64,000 bases of DNA, from assembly GCA_963711005.1 (NCBI GenBank), contig CAVQCJ010000002.1, forward strand, positions 1,302,001-1,366,000, given 5' to 3'. Each line of letters starts with the position of its first letter. The first letter of the stretch is position 1. Of this stretch, positions 43,045-50,915 are shown one piece after another. A model generated the notes under the pieces. It saw only the letters and a list, made by a program, of their open reading frames with translations, did no database searches and was not told the origin of the DNA. Source of the DNA: CAVQCJ01 sp963711005. Its GTDB lineage: Bacteria; Actinomycetota; Actinomycetes; Prado026. The translations under genes were made by a program, and so were the position numbers.

Positions 43045-43647
43045 TCAGCCGTAGGTGTCCCGGGGGCCGCGCCCAGGCACGTGCAGGTGCCCCTTGCGCC
43101 AGGACGGACGACCCGGCCCGAGCACCCGGACCTGGGTCACCGTGCCCTCCCCGCACTCGGCGTTGAGCCGCGCCACCAGGCTGGGCGCGAGCAGCCGCAC
43201 CTGGGTGGCCCAGGCGGTCGAGTCGGCGCGCACTGTCAGGACGGTCTCGGCATAGCCCTCGGGGACGCAGTGGTCGGCCAGCTCCGGCCCGACGACGTAC
43301 GGCCACCTGGCCACCACCCCGCCCACCGCGGCCTGCGCCTGCCAGCCACGCTCGGCCACCAGCCGGTCGAGGCTGCGCCCGAGTGGCTGCGGGTCCCGGT
43401 CGTCCGGACCCGCCCCGCTGCGCCGCTGCCGGTCGACGTCGCCGGTTCGCACGGCCGCGCGGTCGGCGGCCCGGTGACCGCGACCGCGGGTGTCGGCGCG
43501 GGCCTGCGCCAGCAACGCCCGGCCCAGGTCGATCCCGGACGGGGGCGGAGGCGCCGGCGGGGTCGGGTCGACCGGGTCGGTCGGGTCGACCGGGTCGGTC
43601 GGGTCGGTCGGGTCGGTCGGGTCGGTCGGGTCGGTCGGGTCAGTCAC
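43045..43647 (-). CDS. dciA: DUF721 family protein (DciA-type helicase operator)
   Basis: 200 residues. The first 28 are nine Thr/Val-Asp-Pro triplets encoded by a 9-bp repeat; then a basic, Arg/Asp-rich linker; then a KH-like DUF721 domain from about residue 95 with GGVVARWPYVVGPELADHCV, TVLTVRADSTAWATQVRLL and CGEGTVTQVRVLGPG. DUF721 proteins (DciA) load or operate the replicative helicase where DnaC is absent. Its place between recF and gyrB is standard for actinobacteria. The GTG start overlaps the recF stop. Confidence 0.88.
   Translation of the reverse strand: MTDPTDPTDPTDPTDPTDPVDPTDPVDPTPPAPPPPSGIDLGRALLAQARADTRGRGHRAADRAAVRTGDVDRQRRSGAGPDDRDPQPLGRSLDRLVAERGWQAQAAVGGVVARWPYVVGPELADHCVPEGYAETVLTVRADSTAWATQVRLLAPSLVARLNAECGEGTVTQVRVLGPGRPSWRKGHLHVPGRGPRDTYG
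43564..43644. repeat. 9-bp minisatellite encoding (T/V)DP triplets in dciA
   Basis: Nine consecutive 9-bp units of CGGGTCGGT type, two with GAC in place of GGT and the last with AGT. On the minus strand each encodes Thr-Asp-Pro or Val-Asp-Pro at the extreme N-terminus of DciA. The unit preserves frame, so length variation would change only the number of triplets. Confidence 0.9.
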
Positions 43648-44771
43648 GTCGCCCGCACCTCCCCGTCCAGCACCTGCACCCGCACCCCGGAAAGGGCGTC
43701 GGGGACATCCTGCGCCACCGCGGCCGTGACCAGCACCTGCTCGGCCGGTGCGACCAGCTCGGCCAGCCGTTCCCGGCGGCGGACGTCGAGCTCGGCGAAG
43801 ACATCGTCGAGGATCAGGACCGGCTCACCGCCGTCGGAGCAGAGCAGGTCGTACGCCGCCAGCCGCAGCGCCAGCGCCAGCGACCACGACTCGCCGTGGC
43901 TCGCATAACCCTTGGCCGGCAAGCGGCGCAGCCCGATCGCGAGCTCGTCCCGGTGCGGTCCGACCAGGCTGATACCGCGCTCCAGCTCCTTGGACCTGGC
44001 CTCGCCGAGAGCCACCAGCAACGCGTCGGCCAGCTCGTCGCGCCCCGCTGTCGGGTCCATGTCCTCGAGGCTGGCGGCGTACTCGAGCGTGGTCGCCTCC
44101 GCCGGCGCCGCGCCGGCGACCTCGGCGTAGGACCGGGCCACCAACGGCCGCAGCAGCGCGACCAGGTCCAGCCGGGCGGCCAGCAGCTCGGCGCCGGTGC
44201 CGGCCAGGTGCGTGTCCCAGACGTCCAGGGTGCTCAGGTCCGCGCCGACCCGGCGGGCGGCGGGCCCCGCGCTCTTGAGCAGGGCGTTGCGCTGCTTGAG
44301 CACCCGGTCGTAGTCCGCCTTCACGCCGGCCATCCGTGGCGATCGCGCGACCAGCAGCTCGTCCAGGAAACGGCGCCGGTCGGACGGGTCACCCTTGACC
44401 AGGGCCAGGTCCTCGGGTGCGAACAGCACCGTGCGCAGCAGCCCGAGCACCTCGCGGGCGCGCGGGACCGGCGAGCGGTTCACCCGAGCACGGTTGGCCC
44501 GGCCCGGGTTCAGCTCCAGCTCGACCAGGGTGGGCCGGCCGTCGCGCACCACGCTGACCCGCACGATCGCGCGATCGGCTCCGGCCCGCACCAGAGCACC
44601 ATCGGTGGAGACCCGGTGGCTGGTCAGCGCGGCGACGTAGCCGATCGCCTCGACGAGGTTCGTCTTCCCCTGACCGTTGGGACCGACGAACGTGGTGACG
44701 CCCGGCCCGAGCGGCAGCTCGACGGACGGGTACGACCGGAAGTCCGTGAGCGAGAGGTGGGCGACGTACAC
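43644..44771 (-). CDS. recF: DNA replication and repair protein RecF
   Basis: 375-residue SMC-like ATPase that helps load RecA at gaps. The Walker A is FVGPNGQGKTNLVEAIG at about 28-44, the signature-type motif PSDRRRFLDELL, and Walker B LILDDVFAELD near the C-terminus. The start is GTG 44771, 27 bp after dnaN, with HLSLTDFRSYPSVEL as a typical RecF N-terminus. It is part of the dnaA-dnaN-recF-dciA-gyrB-gyrA order and overlaps dciA. Confidence 0.96.
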   Translation of the reverse strand: MYVAHLSLTDFRSYPSVELPLGPGVTTFVGPNGQGKTNLVEAIGYVAALTSHRVSTDGALVRAGADRAIVRVSVVRDGRPTLVELELNPGRANRARVNRSPVPRAREVLGLLRTVLFAPEDLALVKGDPSDRRRFLDELLVARSPRMAGVKADYDRVLKQRNALLKSAGPAARRVGADLSTLDVWDTHLAGTGAELLAARLDLVALLRPLVARSYAEVAGAAPAEATTLEYAASLEDMDPTAGRDELADALLVALGEARSKELERGISLVGPHRDELAIGLRRLPAKGYASHGESWSLALALRLAAYDLLCSDGGEPVLILDDVFAELDVRRRERLAELVAPAEQVLVTAAVAQDVPDALSGVRVQVLDGEVRAT

Positions 44772-44798
44772 GTCTGGCCGGCTGCGGCGCGGCCGGGC

Positions 44799-45944
44799 TC
44801 AGCCGGACAGCCGGACCGGCATCAACAGGTAGCGGTACGCGCCGCCGGCCCCGGCCTCACCCGCGTCGCCGCCTTCTGCTGATCCACCGGTCAGTACAGC
44901 CGGCTTGCTCGGGGTGGTGAACGACAGCCGGCTGACCGTACTGTCCACGGCACCGAGACCGTCGAGCAGGAACTGTGGGTTGAAGGCGATCGTCAGCGGC
45001 TCGCCCTCCAACGAGCAGGCGAGCGACTCGGTCGCCTGCGCCTCTTCGCCGGTGCCGGCGTCCAGCTGCAGCTCGCCAGCCGAGAAGCTCAGCCGGACGG
45101 GGGTGTTCCGTTCGGCGACGAGCGCGACCCGCTTCACCGCCTCGACCAGCGCACCGGTGTCGACGTCGGCGACGCTCGCCGACTCGGTCGGGAGCAACGA
45201 GCGGTACTTGGGGAACTCGCCCTCGAGCAGCCGGGTGGTCGTCCGGCGTCCACCGCCGTCGAAGCCGACCAGGCCCTCACCCGAGCTCGACCTCGCCAGC
45301 GCGACCGCCACCGACTCGCAGGAAGCCAGCGACTTGGCCGTCTCGGCCAGCGTCCGGGCCGGCACCAGGGCCACCGACTCCAGGCCGGTCTGCTCCGGCG
45401 ACCACACCAGCTCGCGCACCGCGAGGCGGTACCGGTCGGTGGCCGCCAGCGTCACCTTGTCGCCGTCGAGCTCGATCCTGATCCCGGTGAGCACCGGGAG
45501 CGTGTCGTCGCGGCCGGCCGCCACCGCCACCTGCAGCACGGCTGTGGCGAGCCGCGCACCGGGCAGCGTGCCGGTCAGCGACGGCATCTCGGGCAGCGTC
45601 GGGTACTCCTCGACCGGGAGGGTGAGCAACGAGAAACGCGCGCTCCCGCACACCAGCTGAACTTTCGGACCCTCGGTCGAGAGCTCGACGGGCCTGGCCG
45701 GGAGGCTGCGCGAGATGTCGGCCAGGAGCCGCCCGGACACCAGCACCCGCCCCGGTTCCAGTACGTCGGCGGGGATGAAGATCCTGGTCGAGACCTCGTA
45801 GTCGAACCCGGACAGCGTCAGCCCGTCGGCTGCCGCCTCGACCAGCAGGCCGGCCAGCACGGGCACCGGCGGCCGCGCCGGAAGGCTGCGCGCCGTCCAC
45901 GCGACGGCATCGGCGAGGACGTCACGCTCGACCCGGAACCGCAC
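44799..45944 (-). CDS. dnaN: DNA polymerase III subunit beta (sliding clamp)
   Basis: 381 residues forming three clamp domains. Family landmarks are VRFRVERDVLADAVAWTARS at the start, LLADISRSLPARPVEL, TLPEMPSLTG, AATDRYRLAVRELVW and FNPQFLLDGL, ending with YRYLLMPVRLSG. GGAGGAGG just upstream of GTG 45944 decides the start; the ORF to 45992 adds a non-homologous N-terminus. It is separated from dnaA by 542 bp that hold the predicted origin. Confidence 0.96.
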   Translation of the reverse strand: MRFRVERDVLADAVAWTARSLPARPPVPVLAGLLVEAAADGLTLSGFDYEVSTRIFIPADVLEPGRVLVSGRLLADISRSLPARPVELSTEGPKVQLVCGSARFSLLTLPVEEYPTLPEMPSLTGTLPGARLATAVLQVAVAAGRDDTLPVLTGIRIELDGDKVTLAATDRYRLAVRELVWSPEQTGLESVALVPARTLAETAKSLASCESVAVALARSSSGEGLVGFDGGGRRTTTRLLEGEFPKYRSLLPTESASVADVDTGALVEAVKRVALVAERNTPVRLSFSAGELQLDAGTGEEAQATESLACSLEGEPLTIAFNPQFLLDGLGAVDSTVSRLSFTTPSKPAVLTGGSAEGGDAGEAGAGGAYRYLLMPVRLSG

Positions 45945-46079
45945 GGATCCTCCTCCAGCTGGGACAGCAGCCCTTTTCGGGACTGGGCACATCCGACCAC
46001 GGCACGCCGACCGCTGTTGCAGCCGGGCCCGTCGGCCCGAGGCCGTGCGTCACCCTAAGGGACCGGCGCCATCCCCAGA

Positions 46080-46430
46080 CAGTGACCCGTGCGACTTCGT
46101 TCGGTTCGTCTCCAGATGGTTCTTCTCGTGGTCTTCGTAGGGACGGTGGACAGTGTGGACGGGGCACGTCCGCGCACGTCGGCAGGCGTGTCGCCGTCCC
46201 CAGCCGTTGTGGACATCCGGCGACATCCGGTGGACGCAGCCCGCCGGCCGCGGGACCGGCCGACCCGATGGTCACGACCACCCACACCCGACCCACAGGT
46301 CAGGGCTTGCCGTCCCCTGGTTGTCCCCAGACTGTCCCCAGACGCTGGGGAGCGCCCGCCTCTCGACTGCACGCCTTCGTCCACAGATCCACAGCGTTAT
46401 CCACAGAGTGTGTACGCACCGTGATAGCGG
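46080..46430. other. oriC: Predicted chromosome replication origin (oriC)
   Basis: This is the gene-free region between dnaN and dnaA (45945-46486). It has a cluster of DnaA-box-like 9-mers: TTATCCACA at 46397 (perfect), TCGTCCACA at 46377, TTGTCCCCA at 46321, CTGTCCCCA at 46332, AGATCCACA at 46385 and the reverse-strand TGTGGACAT at 46208 and TGTGGACGG at 46154. The placement is the same as in Streptomyces and Mycobacterium. Gene orientation switches on either side of dnaA. The remainder, 45945-46079 and 46431-46486, shows nothing further. Confidence 0.85.
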
Positions 46431-46486
46431 TTGCCGGTCCGTCACTCTTCGTGTCTACCGCACCCTTTCGGGCCGGGTGCGGGCGG

Positions 46487-48007
46487 TCAGCCCCGGGTCT
46501 GGGACTTGATCCGGTTCGTGAGCTCGGTGACCTGGTTGTAGACGCTGCGCCGCTCGGCCATCAGCTGGCGGATCTTGCGGTCGGCGTGCATGACCGTGGT
46601 GTGGTCGCGGCCGCCGAACTGCTGCCCGATCTTGGGCAGCGACAGGTCGGTCAGCTCCCGGCACAGGTACATGGCGATCTGCCGGGCCGTGACCAGCACC
46701 CGCGACCGGGAGGCGCCGCACAGGTCCTCCATCGACAGGCCGAAGTACGCCGCGGTCTGGGCCATGATCGTCGCTGAGGTGATCTCCGGGCCGGCGGAGT
46801 CGGTGATCAGGTCCTTGAGGACGACCTCGGCGAGGGCCAGGTCGACCGGCTGCCTGTTCAGGCTCGCGAACGCCGTCACCCGGATCAGCGCGCCCTCGAG
46901 CTCGCGGATGTTCGTCGAGATCTTGCTGCCGATGTACTCCAGCACCTCCGGCGGCGCCGACAAGCGCTCCTGGGCCGCCTTCTTGCGCAGGATCGCGATG
47001 CGGGTCTCCAGGTCCGGCGGCTGGACGTCGGTGATGAGCCCCCACTCGAACCGCGACCGCATCCGCTCCTCGAACTCCGCCAGCAGCTTGGGCGGCTTGT
47101 CGGAGGTGATCACGATCTGCTTGTTCGCGTTGTGCAGCGTGTTGAAGGTATGGAAGAACTCTTCCTGCGTCTGGACTTTTCCTTGCAGGAACTGGATGTC
47201 GTCGACGAGCAGGACGTCCACCTCGCGGTAGCGGCGCTGGAATGTCGCGGCCTTGTCGTCGCGGATCGAGTTGATGAACTCGTTGGTGAACTCTTCCGAG
47301 CTGACGTACCGCACCCGCGAGCCGCTGTAGAGGTTCCGCGCGTAGTGCCCGATCGCGTGCAGCAGGTGGGTCTTGCCCAGACCGGACTCGCCGTAGACGA
47401 ACAGCGGGTTGTACGCCTTTGCGGGCGCCTCCGCGACGGCGACCGCGGCCGCGTGCGCGAACCGGTTGCTGGACCCGATGACGAAGGTGTCGAACGTGTA
47501 CTTGGGGTTGAGCCGGCTCGGCTCGGCGTCGCGCCGAGCGCCCGGCTGGCCGGAGCCCGGCCGGTTCAGCGCGGCGCCGTCCCCGGCGCCGTTCCCGCCC
47601 GGTCCGGTGACGTGCTGCATCGCGGCGTGCAGACCGGGGCCGGCCGAGGCGGCGTCCAGGTCGGCCGCGAAGGTGCCGTCGGCCACCTCGTCGGTCAGCT
47701 CGTCCAGCGGGGACTCGCCGTCGGCACTGCCGGGGTCCACGGTGACGGCGATCTGGACGTCCGAGCCGAGCTCGCCGGACAGTGCGTCGGTCAGCACGGC
47801 CCGGAGCCGGTTCTCGATCACGTCCCTGGCGAAGTCGTTGGGGGCTGCGATCAGCACCGTGTCGCCGACCAGGGCGACGGGGCGGGTCAGGCGCAGGAAC
47901 GCCCGGTGCTGGGGGGAGAGCGTGCCGTCCGCGAGCCCGGCCAGGGTGCGCGCCCAGACCGGCCCGAGCTCGGTCGCGGTGGCTAGTTCGTCGGTCGACT
48001 CGGCCAC
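46487..48007 (-). CDS. dnaA: Chromosomal replication initiator DnaA
   Basis: 506 residues. Domain I (about 1-90) begins ELGPVWARTLAGLADGTLSP; an acidic/Gly linker (domain II) runs to about 160; the AAA+ domain III has LNPKYTFDTFVIGSSNRFAH, Walker A GESGLGKTH at about 206, Walker B LLVDDIQFL and KISTNIRELEGALIRV; domain IV has the DNA-binding FGGRDHTTVMHADRKI. GTG 48007, with AAGGAG upstream, is preferred to the longer ORF from 48070. Two DnaA-box-like 9-mers lie in the leader, which suggests autoregulation. Confidence 0.96.
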   Translation of the reverse strand: MAESTDELATATELGPVWARTLAGLADGTLSPQHRAFLRLTRPVALVGDTVLIAAPNDFARDVIENRLRAVLTDALSGELGSDVQIAVTVDPGSADGESPLDELTDEVADGTFAADLDAASAGPGLHAAMQHVTGPGGNGAGDGAALNRPGSGQPGARRDAEPSRLNPKYTFDTFVIGSSNRFAHAAAVAVAEAPAKAYNPLFVYGESGLGKTHLLHAIGHYARNLYSGSRVRYVSSEEFTNEFINSIRDDKAATFQRRYREVDVLLVDDIQFLQGKVQTQEEFFHTFNTLHNANKQIVITSDKPPKLLAEFEERMRSRFEWGLITDVQPPDLETRIAILRKKAAQERLSAPPEVLEYIGSKISTNIRELEGALIRVTAFASLNRQPVDLALAEVVLKDLITDSAGPEITSATIMAQTAAYFGLSMEDLCGASRSRVLVTARQIAMYLCRELTDLSLPKIGQQFGGRDHTTVMHADRKIRQLMAERRSVYNQVTELTNRIKSQTRG

Positions 48008-48039
48008 CCGGGCGTGCTCCTTCGGTCGGGCTGGACTGA

Positions 48040-48060
48040 TCGTCCACACGGTCGTCCACA
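48040..48060. promoter_or_regulatory. Pair of DnaA-box-like sites in the dnaA leader
   Basis: TCGTCCACA occurs at 48040-48048 and again at 48052-48060, 12 bp apart, each one base from the actinobacterial box TTGTCCACA. A third identical 9-mer is in oriC at 46377. They sit just upstream of the dnaA start and downstream of its likely promoter, a position suited to DnaA autoregulation. Confidence 0.6.
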
Positions 48061-48097
48061 GGCTGTGCATGGTCCCGGAGCGCGGACGTGCGGCGGG

Positions 48098-48126
48098 ACG
48101 TTAACCGAGCCGCGACAGTCGCACAA
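48098..48126 (-). promoter_or_regulatory. Candidate dnaA promoter
   Basis: On the minus strand TTGTGC (-35, 48126-48121) and TAACGT (-10, 48103-48098) are spaced by 17 bp, giving a leader of about 85 nt to the dnaA GTG that includes the two DnaA-box-like sites. The -35 is a weak match. Confidence 0.4.
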
Positions 48127-48235
48127 GCGGGTCGGGGACCATCGGTCGAGCGGTACGGCGTGTCGCACGGTACACCCGGCCGGGACTCGTGCAGAGTGGT
48201 CGGTTCGGCTGCGGACGTGCCGTCCGTGGGCCGGT

Positions 48236-48264
48236 TTGACCGCCCACGGAGGGCCCCGTACCTT
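48236..48264 (+). promoter_or_regulatory. Candidate rpmH promoter
   Basis: TTGACC (48236-48241) and TACCTT (48259-48264) spaced by exactly 17 bp fit the principal sigma factor consensus in actinobacteria. It would give a leader of roughly 118 nt before rpmH. The dnaA-rpmH gap (48008-48388) otherwise shows only the dnaA signals. Confidence 0.65.
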
Positions 48265-48388
48265 TAGCGGGCCGACGTGTCGGCGGCCGTTGCCGCGTTC
48301 CCGCGAGAAAGACCTGCCGCGGGCGTCCGGTGGTGGCCGGCCTCCGTTCGGGGAGCACCGGGTCACCCTTCGCCTCAGGAGCAGCACC

Positions 48389-48526
48389 GTGAGCAAGCGC
48401 ACCTACCAGCCGAACAACCGCCGCCGGGCGAAGACCCACGGCTTCAGGCTGCGCATGCGGACCCGTGCCGGTCGCGGCATCCTGTCCGCGCGCCGCCGCA
48501 AGGGGCGTTCAGAGCTGTCGGCCTGA
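48389..48526 (+). CDS. rpmH: 50S ribosomal protein L34
   Basis: 45-residue, very basic ribosomal protein reading SKRTYQPNNRRRAKTHGFRL then RMRTRAGRGILSARRRKGR. AGGAG at 48377-48381 fixes GTG 48389. It is the first gene of the rightward rpmH-rnpA-yidD-yidC-khpB-rsmG-parA-parB run and is divergent from dnaA. Confidence 0.97.
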   Translation: MSKRTYQPNNRRRAKTHGFRLRMRTRAGRGILSARRRKGRSELSA

Positions 48527-48551
48527 CGCCGCGCTCGACCCGGAGCGTGCC

Positions 48552-48926
48552 GTGCTCGCCCAGCCGAACCGCCTGCACCGCCGGACCGATTTCGTCCGGG
48601 TGACGCGGACCGGTCGCCGCTCGACCCGTGGTTGTCTGGTGGCCTACCTGGACGCCGGGGGGACCGGCGGTGGTACGACGGTGGTGGCGCTGCCGCCGAA
48701 GGTGGGGTTCGTCGTCGGCAAGACCGTGGGAGGTGCTGTGGCCCGGAACGCCGTGACCCGTCGGTTGCGCGCGCTGGCCCGGGAGCGCCTCGACCGGCTC
48801 CCGGCGGGGACCTCGCTCGTCGTGCGGGCCCTGCCCGCCGCCGCGACCGCCGACATCGGCCGGCTCGGCGCCGACCTCGACGCATGTCTCGACCGCCTCT
48901 TGACCCCGGCTGACGTCGCACCATGA
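48552..48926 (+). CDS. rnpA: Ribonuclease P protein component
   Basis: 124 residues. The protein subunit assists the RNase P RNA in 5' tRNA maturation. The N-terminus has LAQPNRLHRRTDFVRVTRTG and the RNR-type motif is VGKTVGGAVARNAVTRRLRA with a conserved Arg-Asn core. A Gly/Thr-rich insert (DAGGTGGGTTVV) lies between strands. It starts at GTG 48552, 25 bp after rpmH, with a GGAG-type RBS, and its stop overlaps yidD as ATGA. Confidence 0.93.
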   Translation: MLAQPNRLHRRTDFVRVTRTGRRSTRGCLVAYLDAGGTGGGTTVVALPPKVGFVVGKTVGGAVARNAVTRRLRALARERLDRLPAGTSLVVRALPAAATADIGRLGADLDACLDRLLTPADVAP

Positions 48927-49246
48927 ACCACACCCTCGACCTGAGCCCGAGACTGCCGGTCCCGGCGGGGTGGGCGCGCCGCGCCGCCCGGGCGCCCTTC
49001 CTCCTGCTGATCCGCTTCTACCAGCGTGTGATCTCGCCGTGGACGGTGTCGTCCTGCCGCTACTACCCGTCCTGCTCGCAGTACGCCTTGGTCGCGATCC
49101 AGCGGCACGGCCTGCTCCGCGGCGGCTGGCTGGCCGCCCGACGGCTGGGCCGGTGCCACCCGTGGACGCCCGGCGGAGTCGACCACGTCCCGCCGGTGCG
49201 GCCGGCCGAGGACGCGACCCCCGCGACCCCTTGGCAAGGAGACTGA
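48923..49246 (+). CDS. yidD: Membrane protein insertion efficiency factor YidD
   Basis: 107 residues with the YidD signature LIRFYQRVISPWTVSSCRYYPSCSQYA (two Cys-containing YPSCS and SCRY parts), AIQRHGLLRGGWLAARRLGR and CHPWTPGGVDHVPP. It is an amphipathic, membrane-associated protein thought to assist YidC-dependent insertion. It is coupled to rnpA by an ATGA overlap and ends one base before the yidC start. Confidence 0.94.
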   Translation: MNHTLDLSPRLPVPAGWARRAARAPFLLLIRFYQRVISPWTVSSCRYYPSCSQYALVAIQRHGLLRGGWLAARRLGRCHPWTPGGVDHVPPVRPAEDATPATPWQGD

Positions 49247-49247
49247 C

Positions 49248-50249
49248 GTGGCCGTGCTCGACCCGCTCTACAACGCCGTCTCCTGGGTGCTGCTGCAGTT
49301 CCACACGTTCTGGTCGATCTTCTTCGCTCCGAGCAGCGGTGCCGCGTGGGGCCTGTCCATCGTGATGCTCGTCGTGGTCATCCGCATCTGCCTGATCCCG
49401 CTGTTCGTCAAGCAGATCAAGGCCCAGCGCGGGCTGCAGGCGCTGCAGCCGCAGATGAAGGCGATCCAGACCAAGTACAAGAACGACAAGCAGAAGCAGC
49501 AGGAAGAGCTGATGAAGCTCTACAAGGAGACGGGGACGAACCCGCTCTCCAGCTGCCTGCCGATCGTGGTCCAGTCACCGTTCTTCTTCGCGCTCTACCA
49601 CGTGCTGTCCTACATCTCCCAGGACAAGACCGTCGGGGTCATCACGGACCCGCTGACGGTGGCGTCGTTCCACTCGGCGACGATCTTCGGGGCGCCGATC
49701 TACGAGACGTTCCGCAGCAGCACGGACACCAACACCAAGATCGTCGCCGCGGTCATGATCCTGCTGATGACGGCGACCACGTTCATCACGCAGCGCCAGC
49801 TGATGGTGAAGAACCAGCCGCTCGGCCAACAGAGCCCGTTGATGCAGCAGCAGAAGATCCTGCTCTACGTCTTCCCGCTGATGTTCGCCGTCTTCGGCAT
49901 CAACTTCCCGATCGGTGTCCTCATCTACTGGCTCACCACGAACCTGTGGACGATGGGCCAGCAGCTGATCGTCATCCGGCGGAACCCGACGCCGGGAAGC
50001 GAGGCGGACCTCGCCCTGCAGCGCCGGCGGGCCGAGAAGGCCGCCGCCAGGGCCGCCGCGGAGGCCGACGCGTCCGGCACCACCGTGGTGCAGACCGAGG
50101 AGGCGCCCAAGGGCCAGCGGGTGCAGCCGAAACGCGCCCCACGGGCGAAACGTTCGGGCGCCCCACCCCCGCGGAAGGCCACCGATCCGACGGACCCGAC
50201 CGGCGGCGGACCCGATCCGGGCGGCGAGGCCGCCGAACCGCAGGCCTGA
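49248..50249 (+). CDS. yidC: Membrane protein insertase YidC
   Basis: 333 residues. The five-helix core has GLSIVMLVVVIRICLIPLFV (with the conserved positively charged Arg in the groove), QMKAIQTKYKNDKQKQQEELM, NPLSSCLPIVVQSPFFFALY and FPIGVLIYWLTTNLWTMGQQ. There is no large periplasmic domain, as in Gram-positive YidC/Oxa1. The C-terminal 80 residues are a basic then Pro/Asp-rich tail that could contact ribosomes. The start is GTG 49248. Confidence 0.95.
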   Translation: MAVLDPLYNAVSWVLLQFHTFWSIFFAPSSGAAWGLSIVMLVVVIRICLIPLFVKQIKAQRGLQALQPQMKAIQTKYKNDKQKQQEELMKLYKETGTNPLSSCLPIVVQSPFFFALYHVLSYISQDKTVGVITDPLTVASFHSATIFGAPIYETFRSSTDTNTKIVAAVMILLMTATTFITQRQLMVKNQPLGQQSPLMQQQKILLYVFPLMFAVFGINFPIGVLIYWLTTNLWTMGQQLIVIRRNPTPGSEADLALQRRRAEKAAARAAAEADASGTTVVQTEEAPKGQRVQPKRAPRAKRSGAPPPRKATDPTDPTGGGPDPGGEAAEPQA

Positions 50250-50324
50250 CCGTCCCGAGACCCGGCCGCACGGTCTCGAACCCCCGAAGCCCCGCACCAC
50301 GACCCACCAGATCCGGAGACGTAC

Positions 50325-50915
50325 GTGAGCGACCTCAACGAGCAGACCGCGGTCGAGACCGCGGTGGTCGAAGCACCGGTGGACGAAGTACCGGTGGATG
50401 ACGCGCCGGCCGGCGACACGCTGCCCGCCGCCGAAGGCGGCACCCCTGCGCGCAGCGACCGGGAGCGTCTGGTCGAGGAGGGCGACATCGCTGCCGACTA
50501 CCTCGAAGGGCTCCTGGACATCGCCGACCTCGACGGTGACATCGACATGGACGTCGAGAACGACCGAGCAATCGTGTCCGTCGTCGGTGCCGACCTGGGC
50601 CAGCTGGTCGGGCGGGACGGCGAGGTGCTGGACGCTCTCCAGGAGCTGACGCGGCTCGCGGTGCTCCGGGAGACCGGTGAGCGGAGCAGGCTGATGCTGG
50701 ACGTCAGCGGCCACCGGGCCCGGCTCCGCGAGGAGCTGACGCGGCTGGGAGCCGAGGCCGCCGAGACCGTGAAGACCAGCGGCGAACCGCTCTCGTTGAA
50801 GCCGATGACCCCGTTCGAGCGCAAGATCGTCCACGACGCCGTCGCCGCAGCCGGGCTGGTCAGCGAGTCGGAGGGCGTCGAGCCGATGCGCTACGTCGTC
50901 GTCCGGCCGGCGTGA
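50325..50915 (+). CDS. khpB: KhpB/Jag family RNA-binding protein (KH and R3H domains)
   Basis: 196 residues. After an acidic, Val/Glu/Pro-rich N-terminus come a KH-like region with AADYLEGLLDIADLDGDIDM and GQLVGRDGEVLDALQELTRL, and an R3H domain with LKPMTPFERKIVHDAVAA and EPMRYVVVRP. Jag/KhpB binds RNA and influences cell elongation in firmicutes. It lies at the usual position downstream of yidC and is four bases overlapped by the rsmG GTG. Confidence 0.92.
   Translation: MSDLNEQTAVETAVVEAPVDEVPVDDAPAGDTLPAAEGGTPARSDRERLVEEGDIAADYLEGLLDIADLDGDIDMDVENDRAIVSVVGADLGQLVGRDGEVLDALQELTRLAVLRETGERSRLMLDVSGHRARLREELTRLGAEAAETVKTSGEPLSLKPMTPFERKIVHDAVAAAGLVSESEGVEPMRYVVVRPA

Noticed and set aside
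38782..43908. A 1708-codon plus-strand open frame opposite gyrA and gyrB
   Set aside because: It is exactly antisense to two unmistakable genes, its translation is low-complexity Arg/Asp/Val/Gly sequence with no motif, and long antisense frames are expected at this GC content.
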